Below the pieces are notes generated by a model, which saw only the letters and a list, made by a program, of their open reading frames with translations, was not told the DNA's origin and did not search any database. Positions 1-13,006 of a stretch of DNA of 64,000 nucleotides are shown here, piece after piece; position 1 is the stretch's first letter; every line of letters begins with the position of its first letter. Origin of the DNA: Loxodes magnus (lineage: Eukaryota > Ciliophora > Karyorelictea > Loxodida > Loxodidae); assembly GCA_946699065.1 (NCBI GenBank), contig CAMPDV010002144.1, positions 18,309-82,308 of the forward strand. The letters are read 5' to 3'. The position numbers and the translations under genes are program-made.

Positions 1-1
1 A

Positions 2-139
2 ATGCAAAAGCAAAGGGTTATTGAATTAGTGAAGTTTGATTGATACTTAAAACTTAATTAAAGTCTTAAAAATAATAAAGTAATGAATGTATGTTTCTAA
101 GAATAATTACTTAAGTTTAAACTAGATTAGTAATTTTGA
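2..139 (+). CDS. C-terminal end of a MORN-F-box-LRR protein (partial)
   Basis: This is the last part of the gene whose complete copy lies at 58936-61590. The frame starts at the ATG at 2-4 (an internal Met) and reads MQKQRVIELVKFDWYLKL, where the W is TGA and is also TGA in the other two paralogs. The next in-frame TGA is at 137-139 and is taken as the stop because it is the first one after the conserved C-terminal block; TAA and TAG codons before it read as Gln. The upstream part lies outside the window or, if the molecule is circular, at 58936-61451. It belongs to the same family as the genes at 28258-30878 and 38566-41919. Confidence 0.7.
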
Positions 140-1680
140 ATAGGTTTTTTTGTTATTTATGAATATGATAATTATATAATAGTTACATGAAAGTTATTCT
201 TTAATAATTGTAGTTTTGTTTAGTACATAATACTAAATTGATTAAGTTTGAAAATTATTTGTTTACTTTAAATATACCAAATTATTATTATTTTTTCAAT
301 TATAACTTTAAATTTTTTACTTAACAACAAATATGGATTTAGTTTGATTAGAGTAATCTTATTTATATGAGTGTGAAAGTGAATATTCTTGTAGAGTATT
401 ATTTAATTGAGCTAATTAAGAAGATTTAGTTTAATTTTATAATTAAGTTTATTATTCCTTTGTTTACTAGCTAATTATACATTTAGTATTTGGTTTATTT
501 TTATCTATATATTACATTATGGATTAGTATTTATAATGAAATAAGACTCTAACTATAAAAGTTAAATTATTAATTATAATTAAAGTTTATCTAACTATTA
601 ATAAGTTGTAATGCTAAATGCAAATCTATCTTTAATTATTATAGAGCTAAGGATAGAAGTTAGATAGTTAGATACTTTTATCTTATATTTTAAAGTTAAA
701 ACATTAAAGTTAAGATAATTAACAGTATTCTACCTAATTATTAAAGAGTGTACAATCTCATTTAATTGAATAAGTAAGAATCACTAAATAGTATTTCTAA
801 AATACCAACTAATTATAAAGCTATAACTCATCTCTAGTTATATTTACTACCAACTTACATTTCCTTATTACATCTTTTTTACAAAATATCAAACCTTAAT
901 ATTCACTATCAATTTTGCTTTACCTGAAAAGTATTAAACACTTCTAACAAAAATAGATATTTAGTTATATTCCTATAGCAAATTAGCTAATAGAAGTAGG
1001 AAATATTTTAATTAGTCATAGTTATATTATTTTAAATATTAAATGCTTTATATTATTTTTTATAGATTCAGCTGCCTCTTTACCTAATTTACTAAGTTGA
1101 ACCATTTTATAAAGCCCCTATATATAAAACTTACCACTTAATCAATATATCTTTATTTCCATCTCACCAGCCAAGCTTCAGTCTAATTTTAGGAATGTAG
1201 ACCAACAAATAACCAATTATGCAACATATCTTCGTAGATGCTATCAGCTTTTTTTGGTTTAAGCGATATTGATGAATTACTAATTGCTGGGTAAAATTTT
1301 TAATTTTGAATTAGTTCTATAAATAATCTAGGTCACAAATGCAAGTTTTCTTCTAAAACTAACTCTTAAATTTAATAACATAAATTGTTAAAGGAGTATA
1401 AATAAGAAGTTATAATAGGATCTTTACTATGGAAGATACTAAGAAAAGCAAAATATAATTATTTTAGATAGATTATGATGGAGTTTCTGATTGTTTTATC
1501 TTAAAATTGCATCAAATTTATCTTCTAATATTACCCAAAAAGGGCTACAATAATCTTAATAAAAGTTACGATGTTCTAAATAATTTAAATGACTAACTGA
1601 TAAACATAATTTTGAAACCTCATTACTATTATGACTTTTTGATTATATTCTTTGAAATTATAATAAAATTTAAATTGCTT
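140..1680. other. AT-rich flank, no recognised gene
   Basis: I see no conserved domain in either strand under the alternative code. The stretch is identical to 61591-63131. It separates the MORN gene end from the short retroelement at 1690-2441. Confidence 0.5.
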
Positions 1681-1689
1681 AGCAGTGGC

Positions 1690-2441
1690 AATCAAGATCA
1701 CCGCTTAAAAAAGTTTTAAAATTTGATCTTCCTTGCTTAAATCTAGTCTTAAAATTCTTGTATCTTGCTTCACTTTTCTTTCTTCTCATGCCTTATTTAT
1801 TTCTAGTTCCTTCTCCAAGTTTTTCTGGTTGGAGATTCGATTTTTTCCTGTAAACTTCCCCATTTTCCCTACACCAGATTTAGTTTTTCTTTCTCCTTAT
1901 TGATAGTTGGATTTGTCTCTTCCAAAAAGTCTCCTTAATTTTTTGAAAAGATGCACATTGTCTTCGTAGGTACTATTAGCTCTTGCATAATAGCACAGTT
2001 TTCTCACCTTAGGTACTTGTTGCATTTCCAATTTACAGGTCTTTTCTATTACCATCTTATCGGAATTTGAATCTACTCCAGTGGATTCTGCTGATTTTGG
2101 AGGCTTCTATGACTTTGCATTATGTTTTCGATCTGCTGGCTCCAATCTTGAATCTTCTGCACTTAGGAGTTCGTCTAACTTAATTACTATCGCTAGTAAT
2201 TCAAAAGAGAATCAAATTCCCTTTCCTAGTTTGCCATTCTGAGGTCTAGGGTATTTTACAGTTCGTGCTGGATCTGTTCGGTTAGCTTCTAGTCCTTCTT
2301 CCTTAGCTTTTTAACCTCTTCCTGGAGGTTTAATACCACTTTGATGAACTACTCCATGCTCATCTGGCCAGAAGGATTAAATTCAGAAACCTCCCGATGA
2401 AGAGCAGATTTCAACTGCTTCCTAGGTTTTTCTTCCGACAT
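1690..2441 (-). mobile_element. Short gag-like retroelement, family D, left copy
   Basis: The ATG at 2441-2439 opens MSEEKPRKQLKSALHR, followed by a coiled coil (LQEEVKKLRKKDQKLTEQIQ). A later frame reads SDKMVIEK and then LCYYARANSTYE, where the CCHC knuckle of sister families would be (CYYCNS in the element at 57457). Two frames must be joined to get from the coil to the knuckle region, so this copy is probably broken. Near its 3' end (about 1682-1712) the minus strand has a hairpin AGCGGTG...CACTGCT, placed like the hairpins of other short elements here. The upstream edge is not defined by a duplication. Function is inferred: an RNA-binding ORF1/gag-type protein. Confidence 0.6.
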
Positions 2442-2689
2442 AGTTGTTTCCGTATGTGCTATTTTCTGGATTTACTTTCGTTCCTCGTAGTTGGCTTGTT
2501 TCCCGAATTATTAAGGTTATTAAAAAAAGGTTAGGATTATTGAGAAGAGGACTGTAAAAAGTGGGTTCGAGTTTCCTATTACGAGGTAGTATAGAAAGGC
2601 TTTTTGAAGGTTATTGGATTTTTTGAATAAATGACAATAATAATAAAATGTTTATATTACTAGCAATGTAAAGCCTTTAAAGCAACTAG

Positions 2690-3058
2690 TTGAAATACAA
2701 ATATATAAAAGAATATATTACTATTAATTAAGTCTTATAAGATGACAAATGAAGATATTTACCTAAAAAATAGAATATTGATATGTCATTTTATATAATC
2801 ATCATTATTTACTGTTCAAGGACAAATAATCTCTAGATATTCTGCTTTCTCTGTATGACCTCTTAAGAACATAACGAAATATTCTGCTGATAAGTTTCTG
2901 TAAACGGATATCATCATGAGTAATGAATAAATACTAAGAAATCATAGATTTCAAGCTACTACCAAGGTTGGATAATCGTCCGGATGTGTTCTCTGATTCT
3001 GGTTTAAGCGATGGACCTTATTAAAATATAAATAGACATTTAAAAATCTAACTTCCAT
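2690..3058 (-). pseudogene. ABC-F type ATPase fragment (frameshifted)
   Basis: One minus frame from ATG 3058 reads NQRTHPDDYPTLVVA, which lines up with the ABC-F Walker B region (EPTNHLDxxxxxxLxxA). The adjacent frame continues SLKSMISQYLFITHDDIRLQKL, matching the H-loop region of ABC-F proteins (ILVSHDxRLxxxV). A single frameshift near 2945 is needed to join them, and the Glu-Pro of the signature is missing. No Walker A or signature LSGGQ block is visible nearby, so only a C-terminal piece of one ATPase domain is present. Family assignment rests on these two motifs and is tentative. Confidence 0.4.
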
Positions 3059-3059
3059 G

Positions 3060-4480
3060 ATTCTTTTAATTTTAAATAAGTTTATATTTCTTTCGGACAA
3101 TTTAATAAGATCTAGATGAATTATTACTAGTAAATAGAGGAATAGAAATTAAGAACAATTAAGTAAGAAAAGTATCTTAAAAGCAGACTGATTATAGTAA
3201 ATAGTGAATGTATACATAAAATCTTTCATTATACTATCTATAAATAGATAAATTTACTCATAAATAAATGCTATAAATCCAGTTATCACTTATATATAAA
3301 ATGCATTGAAAACTGGTTATGAAGAAAACTAAACTTAACTGTTTGTAAAAAATCATAATTCTGAACTATTTAAATAACTTTTTATTAGTTAAAATGTATT
3401 TAAATCTAATTTTATAAATAAGAAACTATGGCTTATATCTCTATGAATTGTATATATAGTGGTAATTTAAATTGTTCCTGAAATACTGTCCTTAGGATAA
3501 ATGCTAAATTTTAAGTTAGTTAGATAAAGGATCAGATTTACTAATAGTAAGTTTCCTATAAAAAATTTAATTTTTCTACAGATATAAAAATAGAAATATG
3601 TTACCGATTTGTTGCAAATGAAGTTTGAAAGATACTTAAATTTACTTAATTTGCATTTTAAGTAAACTCTTAAGAAGATTAGATATAGACTGTAGACATT
3701 TGTTCATTTGTATCTTCTCAAAGGTATAAAATTGATTATAATTAGTATCATATTCAAACTCCTTACTATCTTCTTTAATTTGTATCTTTTTTCCTACCAC
3801 TTAATAATCTTACAGAACTTAAAAATATTGTTCGCACTTGCACCTGAAAATATTAAAATTGAGGATTCTCTTAAATAATTTCTATTATTTAAAAAATAAT
3901 GAAAAGTAGTTTTTCTTGAAATACAATAGTTATCTCTATTTTTAGAATTAACATCTTAAGCAAAAGTAATAATTGAAGCATAATTTAAATAATATTTATC
4001 TAAGTAATTTTCTCATATCAAATATCTTAAAATTTAGCATTTTAATTCTAATTTTCCTTATTAATTAGCAGTTTTAATTATATAACGTACTTTACTTATA
4101 TCAGTTGTGGTAGTTGCTTTCCTTTCTATTTGATATATGAAATACTTTAGTTATAAGAAATCTTCTAAAATTATTTTATAAATCAAATCTTTAAATTTCC
4201 TGTTGGTAGTATTCTAATATTTAAGCAAATAAATACTACTAAAAGAGATAAAAACTGATATAAATAACTTGAAAATAGATACTTAATAGCTAGTTTTTGT
4301 TAAATAAGATATTAATAAACTAACTATAAGCTAATACATCTAGTCTTTTTAGTAACTAACTAATAGAAAACCTTAAGTTATAATCAATACAAAATACTTA
4401 TTATCTACAATTTTACTTTATTTCATCTCTTTCATACTTAGATAACAGATACCACCCAGATACTCATTTTATGTCCTTTA
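3060..4480. other. AT-rich intergenic DNA, no recognised gene
   Basis: No domain, tRNA-like fold or repeat tail was recognised on either strand. Short TTTAAA/TTAATT-rich text with scattered homopolymers. Confidence 0.4.
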
Positions 4481-4639
4481 AAAGAACTTAACCTACCAAT
4501 ATCCTAGAGACCCTCAAACCATTAAAACCACATCAACAACGTCGCCCATTAAATTAACAACTTCATCTATAAAGAAAACCTAGGAAATAGACTTAAAATA
4601 TAATGCATTTGGAAGTAAATTATTTCAAAACAGAACAGT

Positions 4640-5062
4640 AATAAACCATTATTAGGTGATTAAGGTGATGCTGAATCTCCGGAAAGAGATCAAGAAACTG
4701 AAAAAGATAATAAAAGTGAATGGAAAAACTTGAAATATCAGAATAAATAGAATCGAGACTCATGGTTTAATAAAGAGATTTAATAATTTTCTGAAATATA
4801 TCTCAATACTTGAGTATCAAATTAAGACCTGTAGTAGAACTAGAATATCTTAAAAAATCAAATAGCAAAAATAGAAGAAAATTAATAAAAACTGCAAAAT
4901 AAAATTGACCAAAAAGAATAAAGAAACAACTCAATGATATTAGGTAACAAAATGAAGTTAGAGCAAGTCACTAAACCTATATCTTTGAAAAAAATTAATG
5001 AGACATTTAAGAAGAAGTGCTTCTGTTGTAGGATTGAAAATTTACTGTTTTAATAATGTAAG
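4640..5062 (+). pseudogene. Decayed zinc-knuckle (gag-like) fragment, family I
   Basis: On the plus strand, a coil-forming Gln/Glu/Lys-rich region is followed by NSMILGNKMKLEQ and FKKKCFCCRIENLLFQQC (5008-5060). The spacing matches the CX2CX4HX4C knuckle of sister elements with His replaced by Leu, and NSMILG sits where the others have [NS]DPMxIE. The start is not clear and the 3' end abuts the LINE 3' end near 5090. I read it as an old short retroelement that has lost function. Confidence 0.5.
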
Positions 5063-5658
5063 TTAATTTAAAAAACTAAATTTTTTAATGTGACGTCGCC
5101 TTTATTTGGCTTTTCATGTATTAATTTATAAAAAGTTTCAATCATCGTAAAAATCATTGAAACCTCAATTTCTTCTAAAAAATTCGTATTCTGTAGCCAG
5201 CATATTTATGGCTGTTAATCTGTCCTTCCTTTATTGTCGGCATGTTATTCCAATCTCAGTCAATTTTAAATATTTGATTGGCTTCTTTTTAAAAAAACTA
5301 CTATTTACAAAAGTAATCTATCTCCATCAACCATTTTTTCCTGTAAAGGTCGTCTTCAGATATACAATAAATACTAGTTAGTTTTTTTTCAGAATTTTAA
5401 ATTTTCGAAGTTTTGAGATTTTTTAAATCTCCAATAGTTTTTTTTAATGTTTTCCTTCTTTCTATAAAATCACCAAATAAATAGTCTTTTTGATTAGTTG
5501 GATAACTATCTAATTTTTTATGTTTGATTAGTATTAAAGTTTGATTATTTAAATTTAAACTAAAAGAGTTTTTTGACGTCTTTAATTGCAAGAATTGCTT
5601 CTTTCAATTATAGACGTTAGTAAATGTTTTTAAATTGTTTTTTAATATTGTTTACATT

Positions 5659-8600
5659 TCATCATTTTTCTTCAATTAGTTCTTCTTTCTATTCATCTTT
5701 AGCTTCTTCCTTTTTTGCTTTCTCCATTTCTAGAATCTCAAGTCTCCTTGTCATTAGCTTCTTATGAAATATTTTGATCTATAAGTCTAAATACTCCAAT
5801 TTAGACCTTGAAAATGAGTTTAGATATTCTTGATCGTATAGTATAAGGCGCCTTAAGTCATAATTTCCGATCTTTTCCGATAATCAATTCATTATATTAG
5901 AATAGTACACACATTTAAAGATATGCTCGAAAGTTTCATACTCTCCACACATACAATAGGGATTATCAATGGGGTAATGACGATCTTAAAGATCCTTACG
6001 GAAATTATAAGTTTAGGTTCTAAGTTTATATATACTGATAATTTCTCGTCTATACTATTTGTTTAATTTAGTATAAGTAATTTGTGGAAATTGTTAAAGA
6101 TTACCAAATTATTCAGTATATACTTTAGCTGTTTTCATTCTCATAAATTTTTTAGTAGCTACTTTGTAGAAATATTGTTGTATTTTTTCTCTTACATGTT
6201 TAGTAAAAGTTTTAAGATTGGTATTATTCTTTTAATTCTGCAGATCGATATTATAAAGGTCTGATAATTGCTACACTTAATCGTAGTATTGAAATCCTTT
6301 TTTCCATATATTAATGAAAAGAGAGCCTATTGTTGATCTTGGAAAATAAGTACTTTCTTATTTAATTTTATGGTAGAATCTGAAGAATTTTATAGCCATA
6401 ATGTGCTTAAATGGTAATCAATTCAGGTCTATATAACATGATTCATTAAATGTTGAAGTTGCTACTTAAAAAGCTTTTCTTGAAATTAATCTCATGCTTG
6501 ATTCTATTCTGTTCAGAACTCCAGTTACTCCTTTTTGAATACTTCATGGTACTAAGTCTCCTCCATATTCTGCTTTAGGTAATGTAAAAAGTCTACATAA
6601 AGTTTTAAAATATCAAGGAGTTACATTCTTATATCTCATCAGTTAAAAAACAGCTTTCTTCATTGCAGCTATATATTTGAATGCAACTTCTTTGCAATGG
6701 GGATTTAAGTTTTTCTTCTAATGTAGAATAACTCCTAAATATGTTACTTGTTCTTTTTAAGCAATTGGTTAATTTCCTAATTATAAATTTAAAATTTATT
6801 ATTTCTGATTCTTCTTTAGAAATTAGATGCGTTCAGATTTGGTAACATTAATCTTTAAATGTGTTCATGCAAAAACTTTATTTGCTTAATTTATTAAATT
6901 CTACATCTACTTTGCAGATTTGGAAAGAAGAATAAGATCATCTGCCCATCCTCTACAAGCGAAGCTAATACTTGAATCCTGGCATTTAAATCCCAATTAG
7001 TTACTTTTACTTTCCAGATATCTAATTACTATGTCATAATACAATAATGCTAAAACTGGTCCATGAGAACTTCCTTACATAGCTCCATTGTTGAATTATA
7101 AAGTTCTGGTGCTCTTACCATCTATGATAAATGAAGAATTTAGGTTTTTATAAAATGATTCTAATGCTATTATTATTCCAAGTGGTAGTTTAACTCTCTT
7201 AAGTTAATCAAACAAGAGTCTTCTTTCTATTGAGTCAAACATTTTTTCAACGTCTATCAGTGTTGCTATCAATTTAATCTTACCTTTAGCACATTTCCGA
7301 TAGTTATCAATTATTTGTTATATTATTCAAATTTATTAAGTTGTTTATCTGTTTTTCATAAATCCCATTTATGAAGGGTGAATCAAATTTCTCTAATAAA
7401 TCAGATTGTATAGTCTTTTTGTTAAAGCTTTATCATATAGTTTTAGAATAGTATTAATAAGAGAAATAGGTAGTCAGTTTTTCCAATCATCTTTATTTCC
7501 TTTTTTAAATATTGGAATTATCACCGATATATTTAATTCCTAAGGGATTCTTCCAAGTCTTAGCTTATTATTCAGAAAAGAATGAAGAATTATTAATAAA
7601 TATTATTCACCATATTTCAGAAGTTCGCCTTTTATTCCATCTGGACCAGCTGCTTTTCGATTCGGAATTTCTTTTATAATTTCTTATATTTCTTTTATGG
7701 TAAAAAGATCAAATCCTTACAAATACGAGAGTGGATAATATTTAATTTCTTAAATATTATCTTATATTTTATCTATTTTTTAATTACTAAGATTTATCTA
7801 TTCTTGAGTTAGATTAGAATGCTTATTAAAAACATAATTTTCCCATGATTCAATTAATTTATTTTTGATTTCTTAATTAAAGTTCATAGTATTTCTCTTT
7901 TTAGGATTTAGAATTTTCTTAGCTTGTGAAAAAATTTCCTTAGAATCTCCATTAAGAAGTAGAAACTTCTTTTTTGCTTTGTTTTTTTTTAATTTTCATA
8001 GATTATACTTGAAGTCTTTCCAAAGTCATTTTGCTGCCTCATGAAGATTAGTTACTTGCTAGTTTATTCTTCCAAATTTTACGTGAGCTTCCTTATATTC
8101 TGAGTTAGCTCTTTTTGCCTCTATATATTTCTTTGTGAGAGCTCGAGGAAGTTTGTTATAATTTGAGTCTGGAATAAACGAACCTAATGTTTGATCAGCA
8201 TTGTCTTAAATATTACTTTTGATGCATTAATATTAATCTTCAAGATTATATTAATCTATTTAAAAGAATTCTAGATAAGTTTGTAGGAAAGATTCTTAAT
8301 ACTTTTGCCTATCTATTGCATCTTATAACCTATTTATTTTATATTTTCTCTGAGTTATCTTTTCCCAATATACTATAGAATTATTGATAAAGTCGACAGT
8401 GATTGGAATATGATCAGAAAATAAACTATTATTATGAGCAGTGAAACTTGCAAATTAATTAACGTTCAAATGGTTGTTTATAATGATATAATCATTACAA
8501 TACGTTTTTCTTGTTCCTTTGTGAATACATGTATTAATGTTGCTATCATTCACTATCTCAAGATCGTTTTATAGTAAGAATTCTTATAGTCTAATGTTAT

Positions 8601-11529
8601 TATCATAAGCATTTTCAGGATTATCACCGAAACCTTATAAAAGAGCATTGAAATCTCCCTTTAGTATATGTGGATTATCATTATATAAATTCAGCAATGT
8701 ATTTAGTTGTTCATAAGCTAAATCTTTAACATCTTAACTTTTTCCACTATCAGGCATGTAGCAAGACGTGATTAAAATATTATCCAGTTTAATTGTTATG
8801 AATCTATTTATTTCTTTTTCAACTTATATATGTATTTCTGTACTATTAAATTCTTCTCCTACAATTAAGCATACACCTCCTCCTTTTCCTGAGTTCTTAA
8901 AATATGTTTTAAATCCATTTATCAATATTGGAGGAAAGTCACCTTTTTATCAGGTTTCGTTTATTGATAAAATATCTATACTGTTATCTCTGATAAATTC
9001 TTCAATATTCAAGCACTTGCTCGCTATTCCATTAATATTTATATGTCCCATCTTTATTTTTTAAATTTATTAGTCCTTTCTAATTTTTTCCGATCCTGCA
9101 GGTAGACCACTTTCGTAAATGCAAATGCTTTTCTATCCTTATTGGTTAATCTAAATATGTACTAATCTTTTTCCATACTCAGGATGTTAATGAAAATATT
9201 GTATCAAAATATATATTACTTACGTCGTATATTTTTTAAGTAGCTTTCTATATATATCAATTTTACTTTTCACACTATCACATGTACCTTATTCTAAATC
9301 TTAAGTAACTGTGACGTATCTACCCTATATATTTTACATTTCGTACTATGGACGTCTTCAAGTTTCGGATTTAATAAACTTTTAAAGTTATAGACTAGTC
9401 AGATTGAAATAACATATTATTTAATCGTACTCTTTTTTATTATTATGTTTACTCATACGTTTTGCTGGCGGAATTGTTTTATCTTCTTCTTCATGTTTCC
9501 TTTTAAGAATATTAAGATTAATATTGGAAGATAATGTTTAATTCTGATAAATAGCATCGATCGAATCTGTTTAGTTTTATTAATATTTTTTTAATCTTTT
9601 AGTAGAATAATTAAATATATCTGTTTTCAAATTTTAATTAAGTTTTTAAAACTCTTCTATTTTTATCTCAAGTGTCTACATATTTTGGGTACTTTAAATG
9701 AATTTTAAGTTGAGTTAGTGATATTAATGCTATAGTAAAACAAAATCTTCATCTGGCAATTTTATTTGACAGTATTAGTTATTATGTTATGTTATAATAT
9801 TATTAGTTTATGCTTCCTATTAATTATTTTAAGTTTACATTAACTTGTCTTGCTTGATTATATTTGTTTGAGTAAATTTTTGACACAAAAAAGCTGTTTA
9901 TTATTTATTTATATTATCTGTTTAGATAATACTATCCTTTGTTTAAATATTTCCATATAATGTCTAAGTTTATGCATCTACAAATTACTTCTTCTAAAAT
10001 AATTCTTTATACATTTGAATTTCCTTATTTTTTAATAGAATTTAATTTTGAAAAGTTATATTTATTTCATATTTTTATTATCTTTACTTATCTAATTCGA
10101 TTTTAAAAGTTAAAATTTCCATTTAAGCTTTCTATTCTTAATCTATAAATTACTTATATTAGTTTTATAATTTTTAATATTAAGAATATAACTCTTGGAG
10201 TTAAATTTCGTTTATTATTTTTTATTAGGTAATTTGTTGAAGTAAATATTAGTTCTATTCTAATATAGTCTATTGATATCCTTGCTAAGTTTTATTTAGA
10301 AAGTTATCTATTTCAATTTATGTAAAATTTCTAGTTTTATTAAAGTTTTGGCATAGTGAATTATTTGCTCCTATCATTTAGGCTTAAGTAAAACTTTAAT
10401 TAGCATTGGCTTCAATTTGAATCTCTTAATTAGATTATATTTCATCTTTTGAATTGACTTAATTCTCATAGTTTTTCTATTATATCTAAATTTCTTGAAC
10501 TATACTAATTATTTTATCTGTTTAAACTATTTAGTTACTGTAATAAGTGGAGAAGTTTGTTTAAATAATTTTATGAACTAGTTATTTTGATAGCATTTTT
10601 TTGTGATATTGCTATATATCAGATTTGATTGACTAAAAATAGTTCTATAATAGTTTATATTTCTAATAAATTTTATTTATATAAGTTTTATAATATATTT
10701 TGGATATTTCTTAGTTACTTATCAATGTTTCAATATCTCGTTCATATTTTGCTTTTATATTAATTAGCATTTCATTTAATTATTGGTTCTTATCTATAAG
10801 TCTTTATATATCATGTTTAAGTTCTTTTATTTCTAAGGTAAATAAGTTCTCATTAGACTAATTAATTATTTGATTTTATATTACATTTCTTAAATCAGCA
10901 GTTTAATTTTAAGGTTGTTTGCTCTGAAGATCAGGTAAATAATGATTATTTGGATTATCAGGATTAGTAATATTATTTTATTTCTGACTAATTTAGTTAT
11001 TTGAAATTTAATAGAATTGTTAATTAGTATTATTCAAAAATTAATCTTAAGTTTATGTTATTTTTGACTACCATAAAAAGATATCTTTATTTGAATTTTA
11101 ATTAGGATTTGAAGGTATATCTTTTGAATTCTAACTATCTAAGATAATATCTTATTTTTGGAAAGATTTCTTAGGTAATCGTTTCGTATCTTTCGCGGTA
11201 TTATTTTAGGCGGTTAATCTGTTCATCTATTTATAGGTTGATTTCACTTTCATAATACGCTACAATTAATATCCACGTTGAAGAGAGTTCCTAAATAGTT
11301 TTAATGGGACGTGTATGAATTTGTTTTCCGGTTTTTAACTACAATTTTTAAGTAGTTGTCTTAATAAATTCATTATTAGGTTTACTTATTTAATTTGTAG
11401 TTACTCCAAATCTTTCGTTTGGAGATTTTAATGCCCCTGCCTATGCTTTTCCTATGAATTTGCAGCTTCTTTGAAATTAATTAAAGAAGAGTCACTATTA
11501 AAAACTAGTGAATTCTATATTTCGTCCAT
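5659..11529 (-). CDS. LINE coiled-coil + APE endonuclease + reverse transcriptase polyprotein
   Basis: One frame stays coding-like from ATG 11529 to a tandem TGA TGA at 5664-5659, about 1,955 codons. Residues 200-520 are Gln-rich coiled coil. From Met 827 (ATG 9051), MGHININGIASK begins an APE-type endonuclease: NETW near 859 with W = TGA, GDFNALLQG near 957, SDHIPI near 1037. RT motifs follow: RKAAGPDGIKGELL near 1290, DDWKNWLPISLINT (second W = TGA), NGAMQGSSHGP and WADDLILL near 1528, where YADD is replaced by WADD. Near 1865, CMCGEYETFEHIFKC is a zf-RVT-like finger. There is no unambiguous stop between the coiled coil and the endonuclease; the TGA in SETWRRP (about 9360) could be Trp or a readthrough stop. 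Translation may therefore start at 11529 or separately at 9051. The protein makes cDNA by target-primed reverse transcription (family knowledge). Confidence 0.85.
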
Positions 11530-12078
11530 TTTTTATTTAATTTGAAGAGATGCTTAAGTTTATGATTTTTCATTTAGTTATATTCTGACCAAGTTTATAT
11601 TATAATAAATTGTATAAATCTACTGAGAATTTACATTGCAATTCAACAAAAATTTAAGGGTTTTGCTTAAATATGCTTTAAACTTTATTAATTAGCTATT
11701 ATGATGGTACTAAAGGTTTTCAGTTTACTTTAGATTTAAGATTTGTGTTGAGCCATGCAAATATCTATCTATTATAAAGCACACTTGCTTCTCTTATTTA
11801 AGTAGTAATTGAGTCTAGATTCACTTTAATCATATTTTTCTAGTCAATAGAGCTATAAATTTGCTTTAGTTATAGAAGCTTTTGCTAAGTAATTGATAGC
11901 TTCAAAATACAATTTCTTGTTCTAAAAATAATCCATTTTACTAACTTTAATTTTCCTTTTCGAATTTTTTTATCAAGGCTAAGCAATAAAAGTCTTGATA
12001 GTTATTTAATTACTAATTCTTAAGCATTCTTGACATTTATTTTTTACTTAGCATTAGGATTCTATTTGAAAATAGTTA

Positions 12079-12092
12079 TTTTCATCATAAAT
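12079..12092. repeat. Target-site duplication of element A, left
   Basis: TTTTCATCATAAAT, identical to 13007-13020. Removing the element and one repeat restores a continuous minus-strand coding frame in the LINE. Confidence 0.85.
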
Positions 12093-13006
12093 AATAAATA
12101 CAAATACAAAATTAAGTGTTTGACGTTCTCGGAGGTATTTCAACCTCTTTCCCGCCAGACTCTAGATTGCTCTAGAGCTTAATATAAAAGTCTGAAAATC
12201 TCTACAACCCTTCTCCTTGCCATGTATGTTGTCCTTTAATTCTTTTTTCACCTAGATGCTAGATATCTTTTTTCTCGTAAATTTCCCCAAATTTTTTTCA
12301 GTATAATCTTCTTCTTTCTCGTGATAGCTCTATTTGTTATTGTTTCTTCCCTTTGTTCTCCAACTACTTCAAATATTTTCAAAACTCTTACTTGAAATTG
12401 AGAAATTTCTACCATCTTTTCCACTGATGCTTTTGAGAGTTACAAAAGTAACATCTTTTCGCTTGTAGTTAGGTTTAAATCTTGAGTTGTTTTCACCTTC
12501 AGTTATCATTGGATCATTCCTATATTCTTTCAACTCCATTAAAAGTTGCAATTTGTACTAATTTTCTTCTATTTTTCTAATTTGCTAATCAGTTCTTTCT
12601 GCTTCTATTGTTAATTTTGAGATTAACTGCTCTAGTCTTGTGATATATTTCAAAATGCGTTAAGGTCTCTTTCTTAGATCCTGAGTCTCGATTCTATTTC
12701 CTCTAGAAGTTTAAGTTTTTCCATTAACTTATTTCTGTCTTTCTTCAACTTTTTGACCTCTTCCTGGAGGTCTAGCACCACTTTAATCAGCTAATCATAG
12801 CTTATTTACTATTATGTGGTGAGATTCGAGACTTCCGAGCGCATAATATTCTTAGCCTATTTCCTAGGCTTTTCTTCAGAGGTGGGAGATTCATACTGAT
12901 GGGTGACCTTTTTGTTAAACTTTTCCTGGTCCTAGCCTTTCAAGGATGTCGTTAACTCCTACTTTTTAGGAGTCGTAAAGAATCCTGGTTTGAATCTTGA
13001 CATTTG
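12093..13006 (-). mobile_element. Short zinc-knuckle retroelement, family A, with perfect 14-bp TSD
   Basis: Flanked by the exact 14-bp repeat TTTTCATCATAAAT at 12079-12092 and 13007-13020. The element starts three bases before its ATG and ends in a TATTTG-type tail. Just inside its 3' end the minus strand carries the hairpin GAGGTTGAAATACCTC, conserved in families B and C. It sits in the 5' open region of the LINE in the same orientation. Confidence 0.85.
12180..13003 (-). pseudogene. Gag-like coiled-coil zinc-knuckle protein, family A (degenerate)
   Basis: ATG 13003-13001 opens MSRFKPGFFT, matching MSEFKTGFIAV of the copy at 57457. A coiled coil is followed by NDPMITEGENNSRFKPNYK, then a one-base frame change, then RCYFCNSQKHQWKRW (about 12457-12418). 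The knuckle is CX2CX4HX4C with the last Cys replaced by Trp. The tail is basic and Gln-rich. Family knowledge suggests nucleic-acid binding and packaging of the element RNA. The frame break and lost Cys argue this copy is dead. Closest relatives are at 53106-54019 and 57455-58300. Confidence 0.7.

Larger units (their letters stand above)
1..2547. repeat. Direct terminal repeat, left copy
   Basis: This stretch repeats at 61452-64000, an offset of 61,451 bp. By eye the first 1,791 bases are identical. Eight differences (six substitutions, two 1-base insertions in the right copy) all fall between about 1792 and 2510, inside the short retroelement described at 1690-2441. The repeat runs off both window ends, so its full length is unknown. 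A circular contig, a tandem 61-kb duplication or an assembler overlap would all look like this. Confidence 0.95.

Noticed and set aside
5157..5381. Plus-strand ORF of 74 codons under the standard code
   Set aside because: It lies antisense in the 3' region of the LINE, has no domain, and standard stops are not stops in this genome.
5397..5591. Possible third LINE ORF starting MQLKTSKNSF
   Set aside because: The frame looks protein-like but overlaps another plausible continuation of the RT frame, and no domain is seen; kept only as a note in the LINE entry.
8768..9064. Plus-strand 98-codon ORF
   Set aside because: It is the antisense shadow of the LINE endonuclease (minus strand NETW to GDFNA).
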